From assembly GCF_024213195.1 (NCBI RefSeq), contig NZ_JANAVF010000003.1, positions 519,420 to 583,419 of the forward strand: a stretch of DNA of 64,000 nt. Direction: 5' to 3'. The translations under genes and the position numbers were made by a program. The DNA is from Streptomyces sp. TBY4 (GTDB lineage: Bacteria; Actinomycetota; Actinomycetes; Streptomycetales; Streptomycetaceae). Below are positions 41,289 to 51,950 of the stretch, one piece after another. A model generated the notes under the pieces. The model did no database searches. It was not told the origin of the DNA and saw only the letters and a program-made list of their open reading frames with translations. Each line of letters opens with the position of its first letter. The first letter of the stretch is position 1.

Positions 41289-43874
41289 GTGGATGCCGAG
41301 CTGACCAACAGGAGCCGGGACGCGCTGAACGCGGCCACCACCAGGGCCGTCAAGGACGGGCACGCGGACCTGACGCCCGCGCACCTGCTGCTGGCGCTGC
41401 TCGCCGGCGAGGACAACGAGAACATCACCGACCTGCTCGCCGCGACCGACGCCGACCAGGCCGCCGTACGCGCCGGAGCGGACCGGCTGCTCGCCGCCCT
41501 GCCCAGCGTCACGGGCTCCACGGTCGCGCCCCCGCAGCCCAGCCGCGAGCTGCTCGCCGTACTGGCGGAGGCCGACGCGCAGGCCGGGAAGCTCGGCGAC
41601 GAGTACCTCTCCACCGAACACCTGCTCATCGCCATCGCCGCCAAGGGCGGCGCGGCCGGCGAGCTCCTTTCCGCCCAGGGCGCGACCGCGAAGAAGCTGC
41701 GCGACGCCTTCGAGAACGCAAGAGGAGGGCGGCGGGTGACCACCCCCGACCCCGAGGGCCAGTACAAGGCCCTGGAGAAGTTCGGCACCGACTTCACGGC
41801 GGCCGCCCGCGAGGGCAAGCTCGACCCGGTCATCGGCCGCGACCACGAGATCCGCCGCGTCGTCCAGGTGCTCTCGCGCCGTACGAAGAACAACCCGGTG
41901 CTCATCGGCGAGCCCGGCGTCGGCAAGACCGCCGTCGTCGAGGGCCTGGCCCAGCGCATCGTCAAGGGCGACGTCCCCGAGTCCCTGAAGAACAAGCGGC
42001 TGGTCTCCCTGGACCTCGGCGCGATGGTGGCCGGAGCCAAGTACCGCGGCGAGTTCGAGGAGCGGCTCAAGACCGTCCTCGCGGAGATCAAGTCCAGCGA
42101 CGGCCAGATCATCACCTTCATCGACGAGCTGCACACGGTCGTCGGCGCGGGCGCCGGCGGGGACTCCTCCATGGACGCGGGCAACATGCTCAAGCCCATG
42201 CTGGCCCGCGGCGAGCTGCGCATGGTCGGCGCGACCACCCTCGACGAGTACCGCGAGCGGATCGAGAAGGACCCGGCGCTGGAGCGGCGCTTCCAGCAGG
42301 TGCTGGTGGCGGAGCCGAGCGTCGAGGACACCATCGCGATCCTGCGCGGGCTCAAGGGCCGCTACGAGGCCCACCACAAGGTCGTCATCAACGACAGCGC
42401 GCTCGTCGCCGCGGCCACCCTCTCCGACCGGTACATCACCTCCCGGTTCCTCCCGGACAAGGCCATCGACCTCGTCGACGAGTCCATGTCCCGGCTCCGC
42501 ATGGAGATCGACTCCTCCCCGCTGGAGATCGACGAGCTCCAGCGCTCCGTCGACCGCCTGCGCATGGAGGAGCTGGCCCTGAACAACGAGTCCGACCCGG
42601 CCTCGCGCGAACGCCTCGACAAGATCCGCAAGGACCTCGCGGACAAGGAGGAGGACCTGCGCGGCCTCACCGCCCGCTGGGAGAAGGAGAAGCAGTCCCT
42701 CAACCGGGTCGGCGAGCTCAAGGAGCGCCTGGACGACCTGCGCGGCCAGGCCGAGCGCGCCCAGCGCGACGGGGACTTCGACACCGCCTCCAAGCTGCTC
42801 TACGGGGAGATCCCGGCCCTGGAGCACGAGCTCGTGGAGGCCACCGAGGCCGAGGCCGAGGTGTCCCGCGACACGATGGTCAAGGACGAGGTCGGCCCCG
42901 ACGACATCGCCGACGTGGTCGGCGCCTGGACGGGCATCCCGGCGGGGCGCCTCCTGGAGGGCGAGACCCAGAAGCTGCTCCGCATGGAGGAGGAGCTCGG
43001 CCGGCGCCTGATCGGCCAGGGCGAGGCCGTGCGCGCCGTCTCCGACGCCGTGCGCCGCACCCGCGCGGGCATCGCGGACCCGGACCGGCCGACCGGCTCG
43101 TTCCTCTTCCTCGGCCCGACCGGCGTGGGCAAGACGGAGCTGGCCAAGGCCCTCGCGGACTTCCTCTTCGACGACGAGCGGGCCATGATCCGCATCGACA
43201 TGTCGGAGTACGGCGAGAAGCACAGCGTGGCCCGGCTCGTCGGCGCCCCGCCCGGCTACGTGGGCTACGAGGAGGGCGGCCAGCTGACGGAGGCCGTCCG
43301 CCGCCGCCCGTACTCCGTGGTGCTCCTGGACGAGGTGGAGAAGGCCCACCCCGAGGTCTTCGACGTCCTGCTCCAGGTCCTCGACGACGGCCGCCTCACG
43401 GACGGCCAGGGCCGCACCGTGGACTTCCGCAACACCATCCTGATCCTGACCTCGAACCTGGGGTCGCAGTTCTTGATGGACCCGTCCACAGGTGTGGACG
43501 AGAAGAAGGCCCGGGTCCTGGACGTGGTGCGGGCCTCCTTCAAGCCGGAGTTCCTCAACCGCCTCGACGACCTGGTGGTCTTCTCCGCCCTGTCCGGGGC
43601 CGAGCTGGCCCACATCGCCGAGCTCCAGATCGGCCGCCTGGCCAAGCGTCTCGCGGAACGCCGCCTGACCCTGGACGTCACGCCCGAGGCCCTGGCCTGG
43701 CTGGCGGACAAGGGCAACGACCCGGCGTACGGCGCCCGCCCGCTGCGCCGCCTGATCCAGACGGCCATCGGCGACCGCCTCGCCAAGGAGATCCTCGCGG
43801 GCGAGGTCCGCGACGGCGACACCGTCCGCGTGTCCGTAGCCGGCGATGACCTCCTGGTGGGCAAGGCCCTGTAG
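41289..43874 (+). CDS. clpB: Disaggregase ClpB (Hsp100)
   Basis: This 861-residue hexameric AAA+ enzyme pulls proteins out of aggregates with DnaK/DnaJ. The N domain has two Clp repeats (about 1-145). Walker A of the first ring is GEPGVGKT (about 215) and of the second GPTGVGKT (about 613). A long coiled-coil middle domain lies at about 410-525 (DEEDLRGL... region). It starts at GTG 41289. The HAIR box upstream puts it in the HspR regulon, as in other streptomycetes. Confidence 0.98.
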   Translation: MDAELTNRSRDALNAATTRAVKDGHADLTPAHLLLALLAGEDNENITDLLAATDADQAAVRAGADRLLAALPSVTGSTVAPPQPSRELLAVLAEADAQAGKLGDEYLSTEHLLIAIAAKGGAAGELLSAQGATAKKLRDAFENARGGRRVTTPDPEGQYKALEKFGTDFTAAAREGKLDPVIGRDHEIRRVVQVLSRRTKNNPVLIGEPGVGKTAVVEGLAQRIVKGDVPESLKNKRLVSLDLGAMVAGAKYRGEFEERLKTVLAEIKSSDGQIITFIDELHTVVGAGAGGDSSMDAGNMLKPMLARGELRMVGATTLDEYRERIEKDPALERRFQQVLVAEPSVEDTIAILRGLKGRYEAHHKVVINDSALVAAATLSDRYITSRFLPDKAIDLVDESMSRLRMEIDSSPLEIDELQRSVDRLRMEELALNNESDPASRERLDKIRKDLADKEEDLRGLTARWEKEKQSLNRVGELKERLDDLRGQAERAQRDGDFDTASKLLYGEIPALEHELVEATEAEAEVSRDTMVKDEVGPDDIADVVGAWTGIPAGRLLEGETQKLLRMEEELGRRLIGQGEAVRAVSDAVRRTRAGIADPDRPTGSFLFLGPTGVGKTELAKALADFLFDDERAMIRIDMSEYGEKHSVARLVGAPPGYVGYEEGGQLTEAVRRRPYSVVLLDEVEKAHPEVFDVLLQVLDDGRLTDGQGRTVDFRNTILILTSNLGSQFLMDPSTGVDEKKARVLDVVRASFKPEFLNRLDDLVVFSALSGAELAHIAELQIGRLAKRLAERRLTLDVTPEALAWLADKGNDPAYGARPLRRLIQTAIGDRLAKEILAGEVRDGDTVRVSVAGDDLLVGKAL

Positions 43875-43907
43875 GACAGTGGCCGTATTCCGGCGCATTC
43901 CCGCTCC

Positions 43908-43937
43908 AGCCGGGCCCCGTATCCCCGGGGCCCGGCT
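43908..43937 (+). terminator. clpB terminator
   Basis: AGCCGGGCCCC and its complement form an 11-bp stem with an eight-base loop, 34 bp after the clpB stop. Confidence 0.75.
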
Positions 43938-44048
43938 TACCCGGGCCCTACTCCTGTCCGCCCTGCGCGGATCGGTGCCCTCCGGGGTGGACACGGACGG
44001 GGCGCGATGGGGGAGGATGGCCGCATCCGCACGAAGGGAAGTCACACG

Positions 44049-44597
44049 GTGAGCATCGACCCGGCCTCGATTCCGAACTTCGGAGGGCAGCAGCCCGATC
44101 CGCAGGCCACAGGACCGGCGGGCCCCGTCGTCCCCGACCAGGACCTCGTGAAGCAGCTCCTGGAGCAGATGGAGCTCAAGTACGTCGTCGACGACGAGGG
44201 TGACCTCGCGGCGCCGTGGGAGGACTTCCGCACGTACTTCATGTTCCGCGGCGAGGACGAGCAGCAGGTCTTCTCCGTGCGGACCTTCTACGACCGCCCG
44301 CACAAGATCGACGAGAAGCCCCAGCTCCTCGAGTCGATCGACGACTGGAACCGCCGCACGCTGTGGCCCAAGGTCTACAGCCACACGCACGACGACGGCT
44401 CCGTCCGCCTGATCGGCGAGGCGCAGATGCTGATCGGCACCGGCGTCAACCTGGAGCACTTCGTGTCCTCCACGGTCAGCTGGGTCCGCGCGTCGATCGA
44501 GTTCGACAAGTGGCTCGTCGAGCAGTTCGGGCTGGAGAAGGAAGTCGACTCCGCCGAGGGCGACGAGGCCGGCGACGGCGACTCCGAGACCAACTAG
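44049..44597 (+). CDS. YbjN-domain protein
   Basis: This 182-residue protein has the YbjN fold (type III secretion chaperone-like): LLEQMELKYVVDDEGDLAAPW ... YFMFRGEDEQQVFSVRTFYDR ... WNRRTLWPKVYSHTHDDGSVRLIGEAQMLI. The ends are acidic. Proteins of this fold are thought to act as binding or chaperone-like factors. It starts at GTG 44049 after GGGAAG, downstream of the clpB terminator. Confidence 0.85.
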   Translation: MSIDPASIPNFGGQQPDPQATGPAGPVVPDQDLVKQLLEQMELKYVVDDEGDLAAPWEDFRTYFMFRGEDEQQVFSVRTFYDRPHKIDEKPQLLESIDDWNRRTLWPKVYSHTHDDGSVRLIGEAQMLIGTGVNLEHFVSSTVSWVRASIEFDKWLVEQFGLEKEVDSAEGDEAGDGDSETN

Positions 44598-44610
44598 GTC
44601 CCGCGGCGCC

Positions 44611-45810
44611 CTACGGCGCCACCCCGGACGCGAGCAGCAGGTACGGCCCGTATCCGTACGAGAGCCCGGCCAGCACCACGGTCACCACGACCGCGGTGCG
44701 CGGCCGGGCTTTCGCCATGAGGGCCGCCACCGGCAGCAGCAGCGGGAACGCGGGCAGCAGGAAGCGCGGCTTCGATTCGAAGAAGCCCGCGCCGCCGTAG
44801 GTCATCAGCAGCAGGACGCCGGTGTACACCAGCAGCGGCAGCGGGGTCCGGCGGTCCGCCGCCAGCAGTCCGGCGAGCACCAGCGCGGCCACCAGCAGCA
44901 CCACCGTCACATGGGTGGCGAGCTCCACGTGCGCCCTGCCCAGCGCGTGCCGGGCGGAGGCGAGCGCCCCGGCGCCGAAGTCGAAGCGCGAGCCCCAGCC
45001 GCTCTGGACGGCGAAGTAGCCGCCGAGCGGATCCCCCCGGCGCACGCCGACCAGCAGGACGTACGAGGCCCAGCCCGCGGGAGCGGCCAGCCCGGCGGCC
45101 CACACCGCCGCGGGCGCGCGGCCCCGCCGCCGCCAGATCTCGTACGCGGCGGCCGCCGTCACCGCGGCGGCGACCGCGATCCCGGTGGGCCGGGTCAGCC
45201 CCGCGAGCACGGCGAGCCCCGCCGCCCACCCCCAGCGGCCGCGCAGCAGGGCGTACAGGGCCCAGGCGGCGAAGGCGGCGAGCAGCGGCTCGGTGTAGGC
45301 GAGGGTCAGCATGAGGGCGTGCGGCAGCGCGGCCCACAGCGCGACGAGCAGCACCCCGGCGCGGGCCCCGAGCAGGTGCGTCCCGACCCGGTACACCCCC
45401 ACGGCGGCCGCGCCCGCGGCGATCCAGGCCACGGCCAGCGCGGCGACGGTCACGGGGCCCGGCAGCACGGCGGAGGCGCAGCGGATCAGGGCGGGGTAGA
45501 GCGGGAAGAACGCGGAGTCGCTCTGCACGGAGCCGATGGCGGGATAGATCTGGGTCCGCCCGTAGCCGTGCTCGGCGATCCGCAGGTACCAGACGGAGTC
45601 CCAGGACTCCCCGAGCACCCGCAGGGGGCTCCGCCCGCTCCACCAGGCCGCCACGGCGACCGCCAGCACCCCGCCCCCGCGCACGGCCGCGTACACCCCG
45701 AGCGCGAGGAGGGCGCCGGGGACCCGGTCGCCCCGGCCGGTGAGCCGACTGGTGGGCCGACCGGCGGGCCCGTCGGGCCGTGCGCCGTCCGTCAGCGTTT
45801 CCGTCGCCAT
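44611..45810 (-). CDS. Polytopic mannosyltransferase-like membrane protein (PIG-V/GT-C type)
   Basis: This protein of about 399 residues has roughly ten membrane spans. Early motifs WDSVWYLRIAEHGYG and FFPLYPALIR match the PIG-V-like GT-C glycosyltransferases, where the first Asp is catalytic. Such enzymes add mannose from a polyprenyl donor outside the membrane. The frame runs up to GTG 45858, but that has no ribosome site; ATG 45810 (MATETLTDGA) is preferred. Acceptor unknown. Confidence 0.8.
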   Translation of the reverse strand: MATETLTDGARPDGPAGRPTSRLTGRGDRVPGALLALGVYAAVRGGGVLAVAVAAWWSGRSPLRVLGESWDSVWYLRIAEHGYGRTQIYPAIGSVQSDSAFFPLYPALIRCASAVLPGPVTVAALAVAWIAAGAAAVGVYRVGTHLLGARAGVLLVALWAALPHALMLTLAYTEPLLAAFAAWALYALLRGRWGWAAGLAVLAGLTRPTGIAVAAAVTAAAAYEIWRRRGRAPAAVWAAGLAAPAGWASYVLLVGVRRGDPLGGYFAVQSGWGSRFDFGAGALASARHALGRAHVELATHVTVVLLVAALVLAGLLAADRRTPLPLLVYTGVLLLMTYGGAGFFESKPRFLLPAFPLLLPVAALMAKARPRTAVVVTVVLAGLSYGYGPYLLLASGVAP

Positions 45811-45909
45811 GCGTCCCGCGTCCCGACTCCCTGGGGCGCTCCCGGTCGGAGCCGCCACGAGAGGAACCCTAACGAGGCCGGGCCCGCTTCCGGCGGGCCC
45901 GCACCCGCC

Positions 45910-47094
45910 TCAGAGCCGCCGCAACCGCTCCACCGCCTCCTCCAGGACGTCCGTTCGCTTGCAGAAGGCCCAGCGGACGTGGGTGGCGCCGGCGGCCTTG
46001 TCGTCGTAGAAGACCTGGTTCGGGATGGCCACCACCCCGCAGCGTTCCGGCAGGGTCCGGCAGAAGGCCAGGCCGTCCCGCTCGCCGAGGGGGGTGATGT
46101 CGGTGGTGACGAAGTAGGTGCCCTGTGGGCGGAACACCTCGAAGCCGGCCGCGGCGAGGCCGTCGGAGAGGCGGGCGCGCTTGGCGGCCAGGTCGGCGCG
46201 GAAGGAGTCGTAGTACGTGTCGGGGAGGGCGAGGGCCTCGGCGATCGCGTACTGGAACGGGCCCGAGGAGACGTACGTCAGGAACTGCTTCGCCGAGCGG
46301 ACCGCCGTGACCAGCTCCGGCGTCCCCGTCACCCAGCCGACCTTCCAGCCCGTGAAGGAGAAGGTCTTGCCGGCGGAGGAGATGGTGACGGTGCGCTCGC
46401 GCATGCCCGGCAGGCTCGCCAGCGGGGTGTGGGCGCCCTCGAAGACCAGGTGCTCGTACACCTCGTCCGTGATGACGAGGAGGTCCCGGGAGACGGCCAG
46501 CTCCGCGACCGCGGCCAGCTCGGCGGGGGTCAGGACGGTGCCCGTCGGATTGTGCGGGGTGTTCAGGAGGAGGAGCCGGGTGCGCGGGGTGACCGCCGCC
46601 CGCAGCGCGTCCACGTCGAGGCGGAAGTCCGGGGCGCGCAGGGTCAGCGGTACGCGGACGGCTCCGGCCATCGCGATGCAGGCGGCGTAGGAGTCGTAGA
46701 AGGGCTCCAGGGCGATGACCTCGTCGCCCGGTTCGAGGAGGGCGAGGAGCGAGGCGGCGATGGCCTCCGTGGCCCCGGCGGTGACGAGGACCTCGGTGTC
46801 GGGGTCGTGGGTCAGGCCGTAGAAGCGCTGCTGGTGGGCGGCGATCGCCTGACGGAGCTCCGGGACGCCGGGGCCCGGCGGGTACTGGTTGCCGCGGCCG
46901 TCGCGGACGGCGCGCGCCGCCGCCTCGGCGATCTCGGCGGGGCCGTCGGTGTCGGGGAAGCCCTGGCCGAGGTTGATCGATCCCGTGGCGGTGGCCAGGG
47001 CGGACATCTCCGCGAAGATCGTCGTGCCGAAGGCCGCCAGCTTGCGGTTGAGGAAGGGGCGGTGGGTGCGTTCGGGATCGCTCATGGGCGTCAT
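45910..47094 (-). CDS. PLP-dependent class I/II aminotransferase
   Basis: This 394-residue fold-type I aminotransferase has SAGKTFSFTGWKVGW with the Schiff-base Lys (about 235), NTPHNPTGTVL and the DEVYEHL strand. It resembles methionine/kynurenine aminotransferases (YbdL/KAT group), which move amino groups between hydrophobic or aromatic amino acids and 2-oxo acids. The substrate cannot be fixed. Two nearby ATGs at the start (MTP, MSD) are possible. Confidence 0.9.
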   Translation of the reverse strand: MTPMSDPERTHRPFLNRKLAAFGTTIFAEMSALATATGSINLGQGFPDTDGPAEIAEAAARAVRDGRGNQYPPGPGVPELRQAIAAHQQRFYGLTHDPDTEVLVTAGATEAIAASLLALLEPGDEVIALEPFYDSYAACIAMAGAVRVPLTLRAPDFRLDVDALRAAVTPRTRLLLLNTPHNPTGTVLTPAELAAVAELAVSRDLLVITDEVYEHLVFEGAHTPLASLPGMRERTVTISSAGKTFSFTGWKVGWVTGTPELVTAVRSAKQFLTYVSSGPFQYAIAEALALPDTYYDSFRADLAAKRARLSDGLAAAGFEVFRPQGTYFVTTDITPLGERDGLAFCRTLPERCGVVAIPNQVFYDDKAAGATHVRWAFCKRTDVLEEAVERLRRL

Positions 47095-47222
47095 CCTGCG
47101 GGGAAGCTCTGGACTTGCTCAAGTGTGCTTTGGGCCGTGTACGGCGCGGGCATCCCCCCAGCACGCGGGACGAAGGGGATCCCGCACCCCGGGGAACCGG
47201 GGGGTCAGAGAGGGGTCGGGGG

Positions 47223-47438
47223 ATGTTCCTCGGAATAACGATCTTCGTTGTGGTGGCCGTGGTGATCGTCGCGATGGTGGTCAAGGCCGGCCGGCGCGGT
47301 GGCTGGAGCGGCGGCAGCAGTGCCGCCGGCAGCGGCAGCTCGGCCTGGTGGATCGGGGGCGACTCGGGAGGTTCCTCCTCCTGCAGCTCCTCCTCCTCGT
47401 CCTGCGGTGGCGGCGGCGGAGGATGCGGTTCCAGCTGA
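47223..47438 (+). CDS. 71-aa membrane protein with Ser/Gly/Cys-rich tail
   Basis: One membrane segment (FLGITIFVVVAVVIVAMVV) is followed by a basic turn and a tail made almost only of Ser, Gly, Cys and Trp, with three Cys spaced by runs of Ser or Gly. GGGTCGGGGG before the ATG acts as a ribosome site. Tails of this kind may bind metal or be modified. No known function. A terminator-like hairpin at 47506 follows. Confidence 0.6.
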   Translation: MFLGITIFVVVAVVIVAMVVKAGRRGGWSGGSSAAGSGSSAWWIGGDSGGSSSCSSSSSSCGGGGGGCGSS

Positions 47439-47807
47439 CACGGGGCAGCATGGATCCATGGCTTCCGCCGCAGGACCACCTTCCTCCCGCGTCCCGCATA
47501 CGTGAGACGCCCGCCGGGCACAACTTCCGTCGGGCGTCTTCTTGTTCGGACGTCACGGCCGCGCATTACGGCGTACGGGCGGCATGTTGCTGAACACGTG
47601 AACTGTGTAGCCCCCGAGGGGATGTAAACCCCTGCAACTTGGGTAAAAACGCTGTGAGTGCCGTGCCTTTCATGATTCCCTCGGTTGAGTAGACCAGTCC
47701 TCGGACCTCCCTGGACTTCCTGTGGACCCGTGCCGGTGTCCCCCCACCCGTTGACTACCGCTGGCGGGCCCCGGCCCATCTCCCTCGCGCGTTTGCGGAG
47801 CCGACTC
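47439..47807. other. Intergenic region with terminator and DUF2617 promoter region
   Basis: This 369-bp gap has the hairpin at 47506-47538 near its start and, from about 47580, lower-GC sequence (AACTTGGGTAAAAACGC, CTTTCATGATTCC) likely to carry the promoter of the next gene. No coding frame is convincing. Confidence 0.5.
47506..47538 (+). terminator. Hairpin with T-rich tail
   Basis: GACGCCCG and CGGGCGTC form an 8-bp stem followed by TTCTTG, one of the few hairpins here with a T-rich tail. Confidence 0.65.
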
Positions 47808-48383
47808 ATGCTCACGACCCTCCAGACCACCTATACCGACACGCGTGCCGCCGATCTCGCCTGGGCCCTGGGTCGGGAGCGGCTGCCCGCCCTGGCCGTA
47901 CTGAATCTCGAACTGGGTGGTGCCAAAGTCGAGTTGCGCCTGCTCGGGGCCTCCCACCAGGTGCTCCTGGAGGAGGGCGACGTGCTCTGTTCCGAGACCG
48001 TCGCCTGCATGCCCGGCAGCAGCACCCCGCTTCCGCTCGGCGTGGCCAAGCGCGTCGGCGACTGGGAGTACGAGTTCGCCGCGCGGGTCGAGAACCTCTC
48101 GCGCGGCTCCTTCGCCGGACGGGCGCAGGAGCTGCTCGCGCTGGTCGCGGACCACCCGAACGGGCTCGCGGGGACCTTCCCCGGCAGCCCGCACGCCTTC
48201 ACCGCCATGCTCGCGCAGCGCTACGAGGGCCAGGTGCGGTGGCGGACCTGGCACGCGTACCCGCAGGAAGGCCAGTTGGTGGCCACCCGCACCCGCGTCG
48301 GCGTCCGGGCGGCCGCACCGGGCGCGGCGCCGGCGCCGGCGGACGCCCCCGCGGCGGTCCTGGAGGCGCCGGTGCTGATCTAG
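47808..48383 (+). CDS. DUF2617 protein
   Basis: This 191-residue protein belongs to DUF2617 (LNLELGGAKVELRLLGASHQVLL ... LGVAKRVGDWEYEFAARVENLSRGSF ... GLAGTFPGSPHAFTAML). The family has no known reaction but is commonly found directly before a membrane spermidine-synthase-like gene, as here (113 bp), so the two probably work together. Confidence 0.85.
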   Translation: MLTTLQTTYTDTRAADLAWALGRERLPALAVLNLELGGAKVELRLLGASHQVLLEEGDVLCSETVACMPGSSTPLPLGVAKRVGDWEYEFAARVENLSRGSFAGRAQELLALVADHPNGLAGTFPGSPHAFTAMLAQRYEGQVRWRTWHAYPQEGQLVATRTRVGVRAAAPGAAPAPADAPAAVLEAPVLI

Positions 48384-48495
48384 GCCGCCTCCGGGCGCGG
48401 TTGCCGTCCGGTTACGCCAACTGCCCGAACCAGTGCGCCACTTACACCCATGTGGGTGACCGGATGCGAGCAGGCGGTGACGTACGGTTCGCTTC

Positions 48496-50169
48496 ATGAT
48501 CGACCGTTCCGCCCCGCGCGGGGTGCTCCGCACCCGGTGGCGCCGCCCCCCGGCTCCGGATCCGCGCGGTGTGGCCCGCGTCCCGGCCGCCCTGCCCGTA
48601 CGGCCCAGGACCGGCCGGCTCCTCGTCCTGGCCACCGTGTTCGTCTGCGCCGCCTGCGGGCTCGTATACGAGCTGGAGCTGCTCGCCCTCGGCTCGTACC
48701 TCATCGGCGACTCCGTCACCCAGGCCTCGGTCGTGCTGTCCGTCATGGTCTTCGCCATGGGCGTCGGATCCCTGCTCGCCAAGGCCCTGCGCACCCGCCC
48801 CGCCTTCGGCTTCGCCCTCGTGGAAGCGGGCCTCGCCCTGCTCGGCGGGCTCTCCGCCATAGCGCTCTACGCCAGCTTCGCCTGGCTGGGGGAGTCCCGG
48901 CCCGCGCTCGTCGCCTTCTCCTTCGCCATCGGCGTCCTCATCGGCGCCGAGATCCCGCTCCTGATGGTCCTCATCCAGCGGATCCGCAGACAGGACGCGG
49001 GCGGCGCCGTCGCCGACCTGTTCGCCGCGGACTACGTCGGCGCCCTCGTCGGCGGCCTCGCCTTCCCCTTCCTGCTGCTGCCCGTCCTCGGACAGCTCAC
49101 CGGCGCCATGCTCACCGGCACCGTCAACGTGGTCGCCGGCGGCGGCCTCGTCCTGTGGCTGTTCCGCCAGGACCTGAGCCGGCGCGCCCGCTGGCTGCTC
49201 GTCGCCGTCAACGTCACCGTCCTCACCGTCCTCGGCGGCGCCACCGTCCTCGCCGACGACTTCGAACGCATGGCCCGCCGCGCCGTCTACGGCGGCGAGG
49301 TCCGCGTCGCCGTCCAGACCGGAGTGCAGGAACTCGTCCTCACCGGCCCCCCGACCGGCTCCCCGCGCTCCCTCGACCTCTTCCTCGACGGCCGCCTGCG
49401 GGTCAGCGGCTACGACGAGTACCGCTACCACGAGGCCCTCGTGCACCCCGCGATGACCGGCCCGCACACCCGCGTCCTGGTCCTCGGCGGCGGCGACGGG
49501 CTCGCCGCCCGCGAGGTGCTGCGCTACCGCGACGTCGCCTCCGTCACCGTCGTCGAGCTCGACCCCGGGGTCGTGCGGCTCGCCCGGACCGACCCGATGC
49601 TCTCCGCGCTGAACGGCCGGGCGTACGAGGACCCGCGCCTCGGGGTCGTCACCGAGGACGCCTTCCGCTGGCTGCGCGCACCCGCCTCCCGGGGCCGCTT
49701 CGACGTCATCGTCTCCGACCTGCCCGACCCCGGGATCACCCCCAGCACGAAGCTGTACTCGCAGGAGTTCTACGGGCTGGCGGCGCGGGCCCTGCGCCCC
49801 GGCGGGCGGCTCGCCGTCCACGCGGGACCGCCCGGCACCAGGCCCCGTACCTACTGGACCGTCGAGGCCACCCTGCGCGCGGCCGGCCTGAGCACCGCCC
49901 CCTACAGCGCGGGCGGCCGCCTCTCGGGCTTCGCCGCCGGCCCCGACCGGGCGCTCGGCGCGGCCTCCGGCTCCGCCGCGCAGCTCCCGCAGGACTGGGG
50001 CTTCGTCCTGGCGGCCCGCGAGGGCGTGCCCCGGCTGCGGGTGGACCGGGACACGCCCGCCCTGCGCTCCCTGTCCACGCAGTCCCTGGCCGACGCGGCC
50101 CGGGACGCGGAGCGCACCCGGGTGGCGGGGCTGCCGCCTTCGACGCTGCCGCACCCGAGGTACTCGTAG
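48496..50169 (+). CDS. speE: Membrane-fused polyamine aminopropyltransferase
   Basis: This 557-residue protein has about six or seven membrane spans in the first 250 residues, then a spermidine synthase-type domain: [18 protein letters not shown] (decarboxylated-SAM site), [12 protein letters not shown], and [19 protein letters not shown] with the catalytic Asp. It would transfer aminopropyl groups; the membrane part is unusual for SpeE of other bacteria but common in actinobacteria. TACGGT eight bases before the ATG suggests a leaderless mRNA. Confidence 0.9.
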   Translation: MIDRSAPRGVLRTRWRRPPAPDPRGVARVPAALPVRPRTGRLLVLATVFVCAACGLVYELELLALGSYLIGDSVTQASVVLSVMVFAMGVGSLLAKALRTRPAFGFALVEAGLALLGGLSAIALYASFAWLGESRPALVAFSFAIGVLIGAEIPLLMVLIQRIRRQDAGGAVADLFAADYVGALVGGLAFPFLLLPVLGQLTGAMLTGTVNVVAGGGLVLWLFRQDLSRRARWLLVAVNVTVLTVLGGATVLADDFERMARRAVYGGEVRVAVQTGVQELVLTGPPTGSPRSLDLFLDGRLRVSGYDEYRYHEALVHPAMTGPHTRVLVLGGGDGLAAREVLRYRDVASVTVVELDPGVVRLARTDPMLSALNGRAYEDPRLGVVTEDAFRWLRAPASRGRFDVIVSDLPDPGITPSTKLYSQEFYGLAARALRPGGRLAVHAGPPGTRPRTYWTVEATLRAAGLSTAPYSAGGRLSGFAAGPDRALGAASGSAAQLPQDWGFVLAAREGVPRLRVDRDTPALRSLSTQSLADAARDAERTRVAGLPPSTLPHPRYS

Positions 50170-50213
50170 CCGGGTACTCGTGGCCGGGCGGCCGCGTCGG
50201 TAGGCTCGTTCGC

Positions 50214-51065
50214 ATGGAGCATCAGGTGTTCGTACCGGTCCCCTCCGCCGACGTCCGCGCCGTGCTGCGCGACCCCGCCCGGCTGGCGCGGTGCGTGCCG
50301 GGGCTCCAGCAGGACGCCGACACCGAGGCCGGGCCGCTGTCCGGCCGGCTGAGGGTGCGGGTCGGCGGGCACACCGTCACCTACCGCGGCGCCCTCTCCG
50401 TCACCGAGCAGGACCCCGACCGCTTCACCCTCGCGGGCGAGGGCACCGAGGTGCGCGGGAGCGGGACCGTGAAGCTCACCCTCGCGCTGCGCCTCGCCGA
50501 GGCGGACGGCGGCACCCGGCTGGAGTTCACCGCCGAGTCCGCCGCCGACGGCCGCGCCGCCGCCTTCGCCCCCGAGGCCGCCGCCACGGCCGCGCACCGC
50601 CTCCTGGACCGGGCCGCCGGGCACCTCGGGGCCCTCGCGGAGGCCCCCGTCGTCGAGGCGGACGCCGATGTGGACGCGGATGGGGTCGGGGCCTTCGACG
50701 TGGACCCGGACCGGGAGGAGGACCCCGGCCCGGGGTTCACCGAGGTCAGCGCGTCCGTGTTCGACACCGAGGTGCCGCCGCCGTCCCTGGACCCCTTCCT
50801 GGAGGGCACCTTCGAGGGCATGGCCGACCTCGGGGACCTCGGTGGCCCCCCGCGCCCGCCGGCCGAGGCCGCGCACGCCCGCCGCACGATGATCGGCCGC
50901 AGCGCGGAGGAGGTCGACCACGCGCCCCCGCGCGGCCGCTACGCCCCCGTCCCGGCCCCCGCCTCCGCCTCCGCGGGCGCGGGCCTGCGCTGGATCGCCC
51001 CGGCGGCCGCCGTGGCCGTGGCCTCGGCGGTGCTCCTGGGCCGCGCCCTGCGCCGCCGCCGCTGA
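50214..51065 (+). CDS. SRPBCC (CoxG-like) protein with C-terminal membrane anchor
   Basis: This 283-residue protein has an SRPBCC domain at about 1-145 (HQVFVPVPSADVRAVLRDPARLARCVPGLQ ... FTLAGEGTEVRGSGTVKLTL), related to CO dehydrogenase subunit G. An acidic linker and one C-terminal span (about 255-276) with a basic end follow. The fold binds hydrophobic ligands; the ligand is unknown. TAGGCT lies seven bases before the ATG, so it is probably leaderless. Confidence 0.82.
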   Translation: MEHQVFVPVPSADVRAVLRDPARLARCVPGLQQDADTEAGPLSGRLRVRVGGHTVTYRGALSVTEQDPDRFTLAGEGTEVRGSGTVKLTLALRLAEADGGTRLEFTAESAADGRAAAFAPEAAATAAHRLLDRAAGHLGALAEAPVVEADADVDADGVGAFDVDPDREEDPGPGFTEVSASVFDTEVPPPSLDPFLEGTFEGMADLGDLGGPPRPPAEAAHARRTMIGRSAEEVDHAPPRGRYAPVPAPASASAGAGLRWIAPAAAVAVASAVLLGRALRRRR

Positions 51066-51140
51066 CCCCGGGGCCCCGCGGGACCCGCCCGCTTCCGCGT
51101 GCGGACCTGATCATCCCGCCGGGCTGACTAAGGTCATGGC

Positions 51141-51929
51141 ATGAGTACGCAACTGCGCGCCGGCGGCGCCGAGGTGACCATCGACCAGGAGAACGGCTGC
51201 CGGATCAGCAGTCTGCGCATCGACGGGACGGAGCTGCTGCGGCAGGGGGACCACTACGGGTCCTTCCCGATGGTCCCGTGGTGCGGCCGGACCAGGGACG
51301 GGCAGTTCCAGGACGGCGCGACCCTGCACCAGCTGCCGCTCAACCACCCGCCGCACGCCATCCACGGCTTCGGCCGCGACGCCGCCTGGCACCGCGCCCG
51401 GGCCACCGGCACCGAGGCCGCCTTCACGTACCCGCTCGCCGACCCGTGGCCCTACGAGGGCCTGGTCACCCAGATCTTCGAGCTCGGCGAGGACGCGCTG
51501 ACCCTGACGATGGGCATCGAGACCTATGGGGACTCCTTCCCGGCGCAGGCCGGCTGGCACCCCTGGTTCCGCCGCAACCTCGGCGCCGGCGGGGGCGACG
51601 TCCGCATCGACTTCGAGGCCGCCTGGCAGGAGGAGCGCGGAGCCGACCACCTGCCCACCGGCAACCGCATCGATCCCAAGCCCGGCCCCTGGGACGACTG
51701 CTTCGGCATGCCGTACGGGGTGGACGTCACCCTCACCTGGCCCGACGCCCTGGAGCTGAAGGTCGCCAGCCGCTCCGAATGGGTGGTCGTCTACGACGAG
51801 GAGCCCGAGGCCGTCTGCGTGGAACCGCAGTCGGGCCCGCCGAACGGCCTGAACAGCCTCCCGCAGCTGGTCACCCCGGTGGACCCGCTGGAGATCTCCA
51901 CGACGTGGACGTGGCGGCGGCTCGGGTAG
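51141..51929 (+). CDS. Aldose 1-epimerase family protein
   Basis: This 262-residue protein has the galactose mutarotase-like fold. The catalytic His pair is in PHAIHGFGRD and AGWHPWFRR, and the acidic base is near EPQSGPPNGLN. It interconverts anomers of a sugar. TAAGGT just before the ATG again suggests a leaderless mRNA. Confidence 0.88.
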   Translation: MSTQLRAGGAEVTIDQENGCRISSLRIDGTELLRQGDHYGSFPMVPWCGRTRDGQFQDGATLHQLPLNHPPHAIHGFGRDAAWHRARATGTEAAFTYPLADPWPYEGLVTQIFELGEDALTLTMGIETYGDSFPAQAGWHPWFRRNLGAGGGDVRIDFEAAWQEERGADHLPTGNRIDPKPGPWDDCFGMPYGVDVTLTWPDALELKVASRSEWVVVYDEEPEAVCVEPQSGPPNGLNSLPQLVTPVDPLEISTTWTWRRLG

Positions 51930-51950
51930 TGCCCAATTAAGCTCGGGGCC

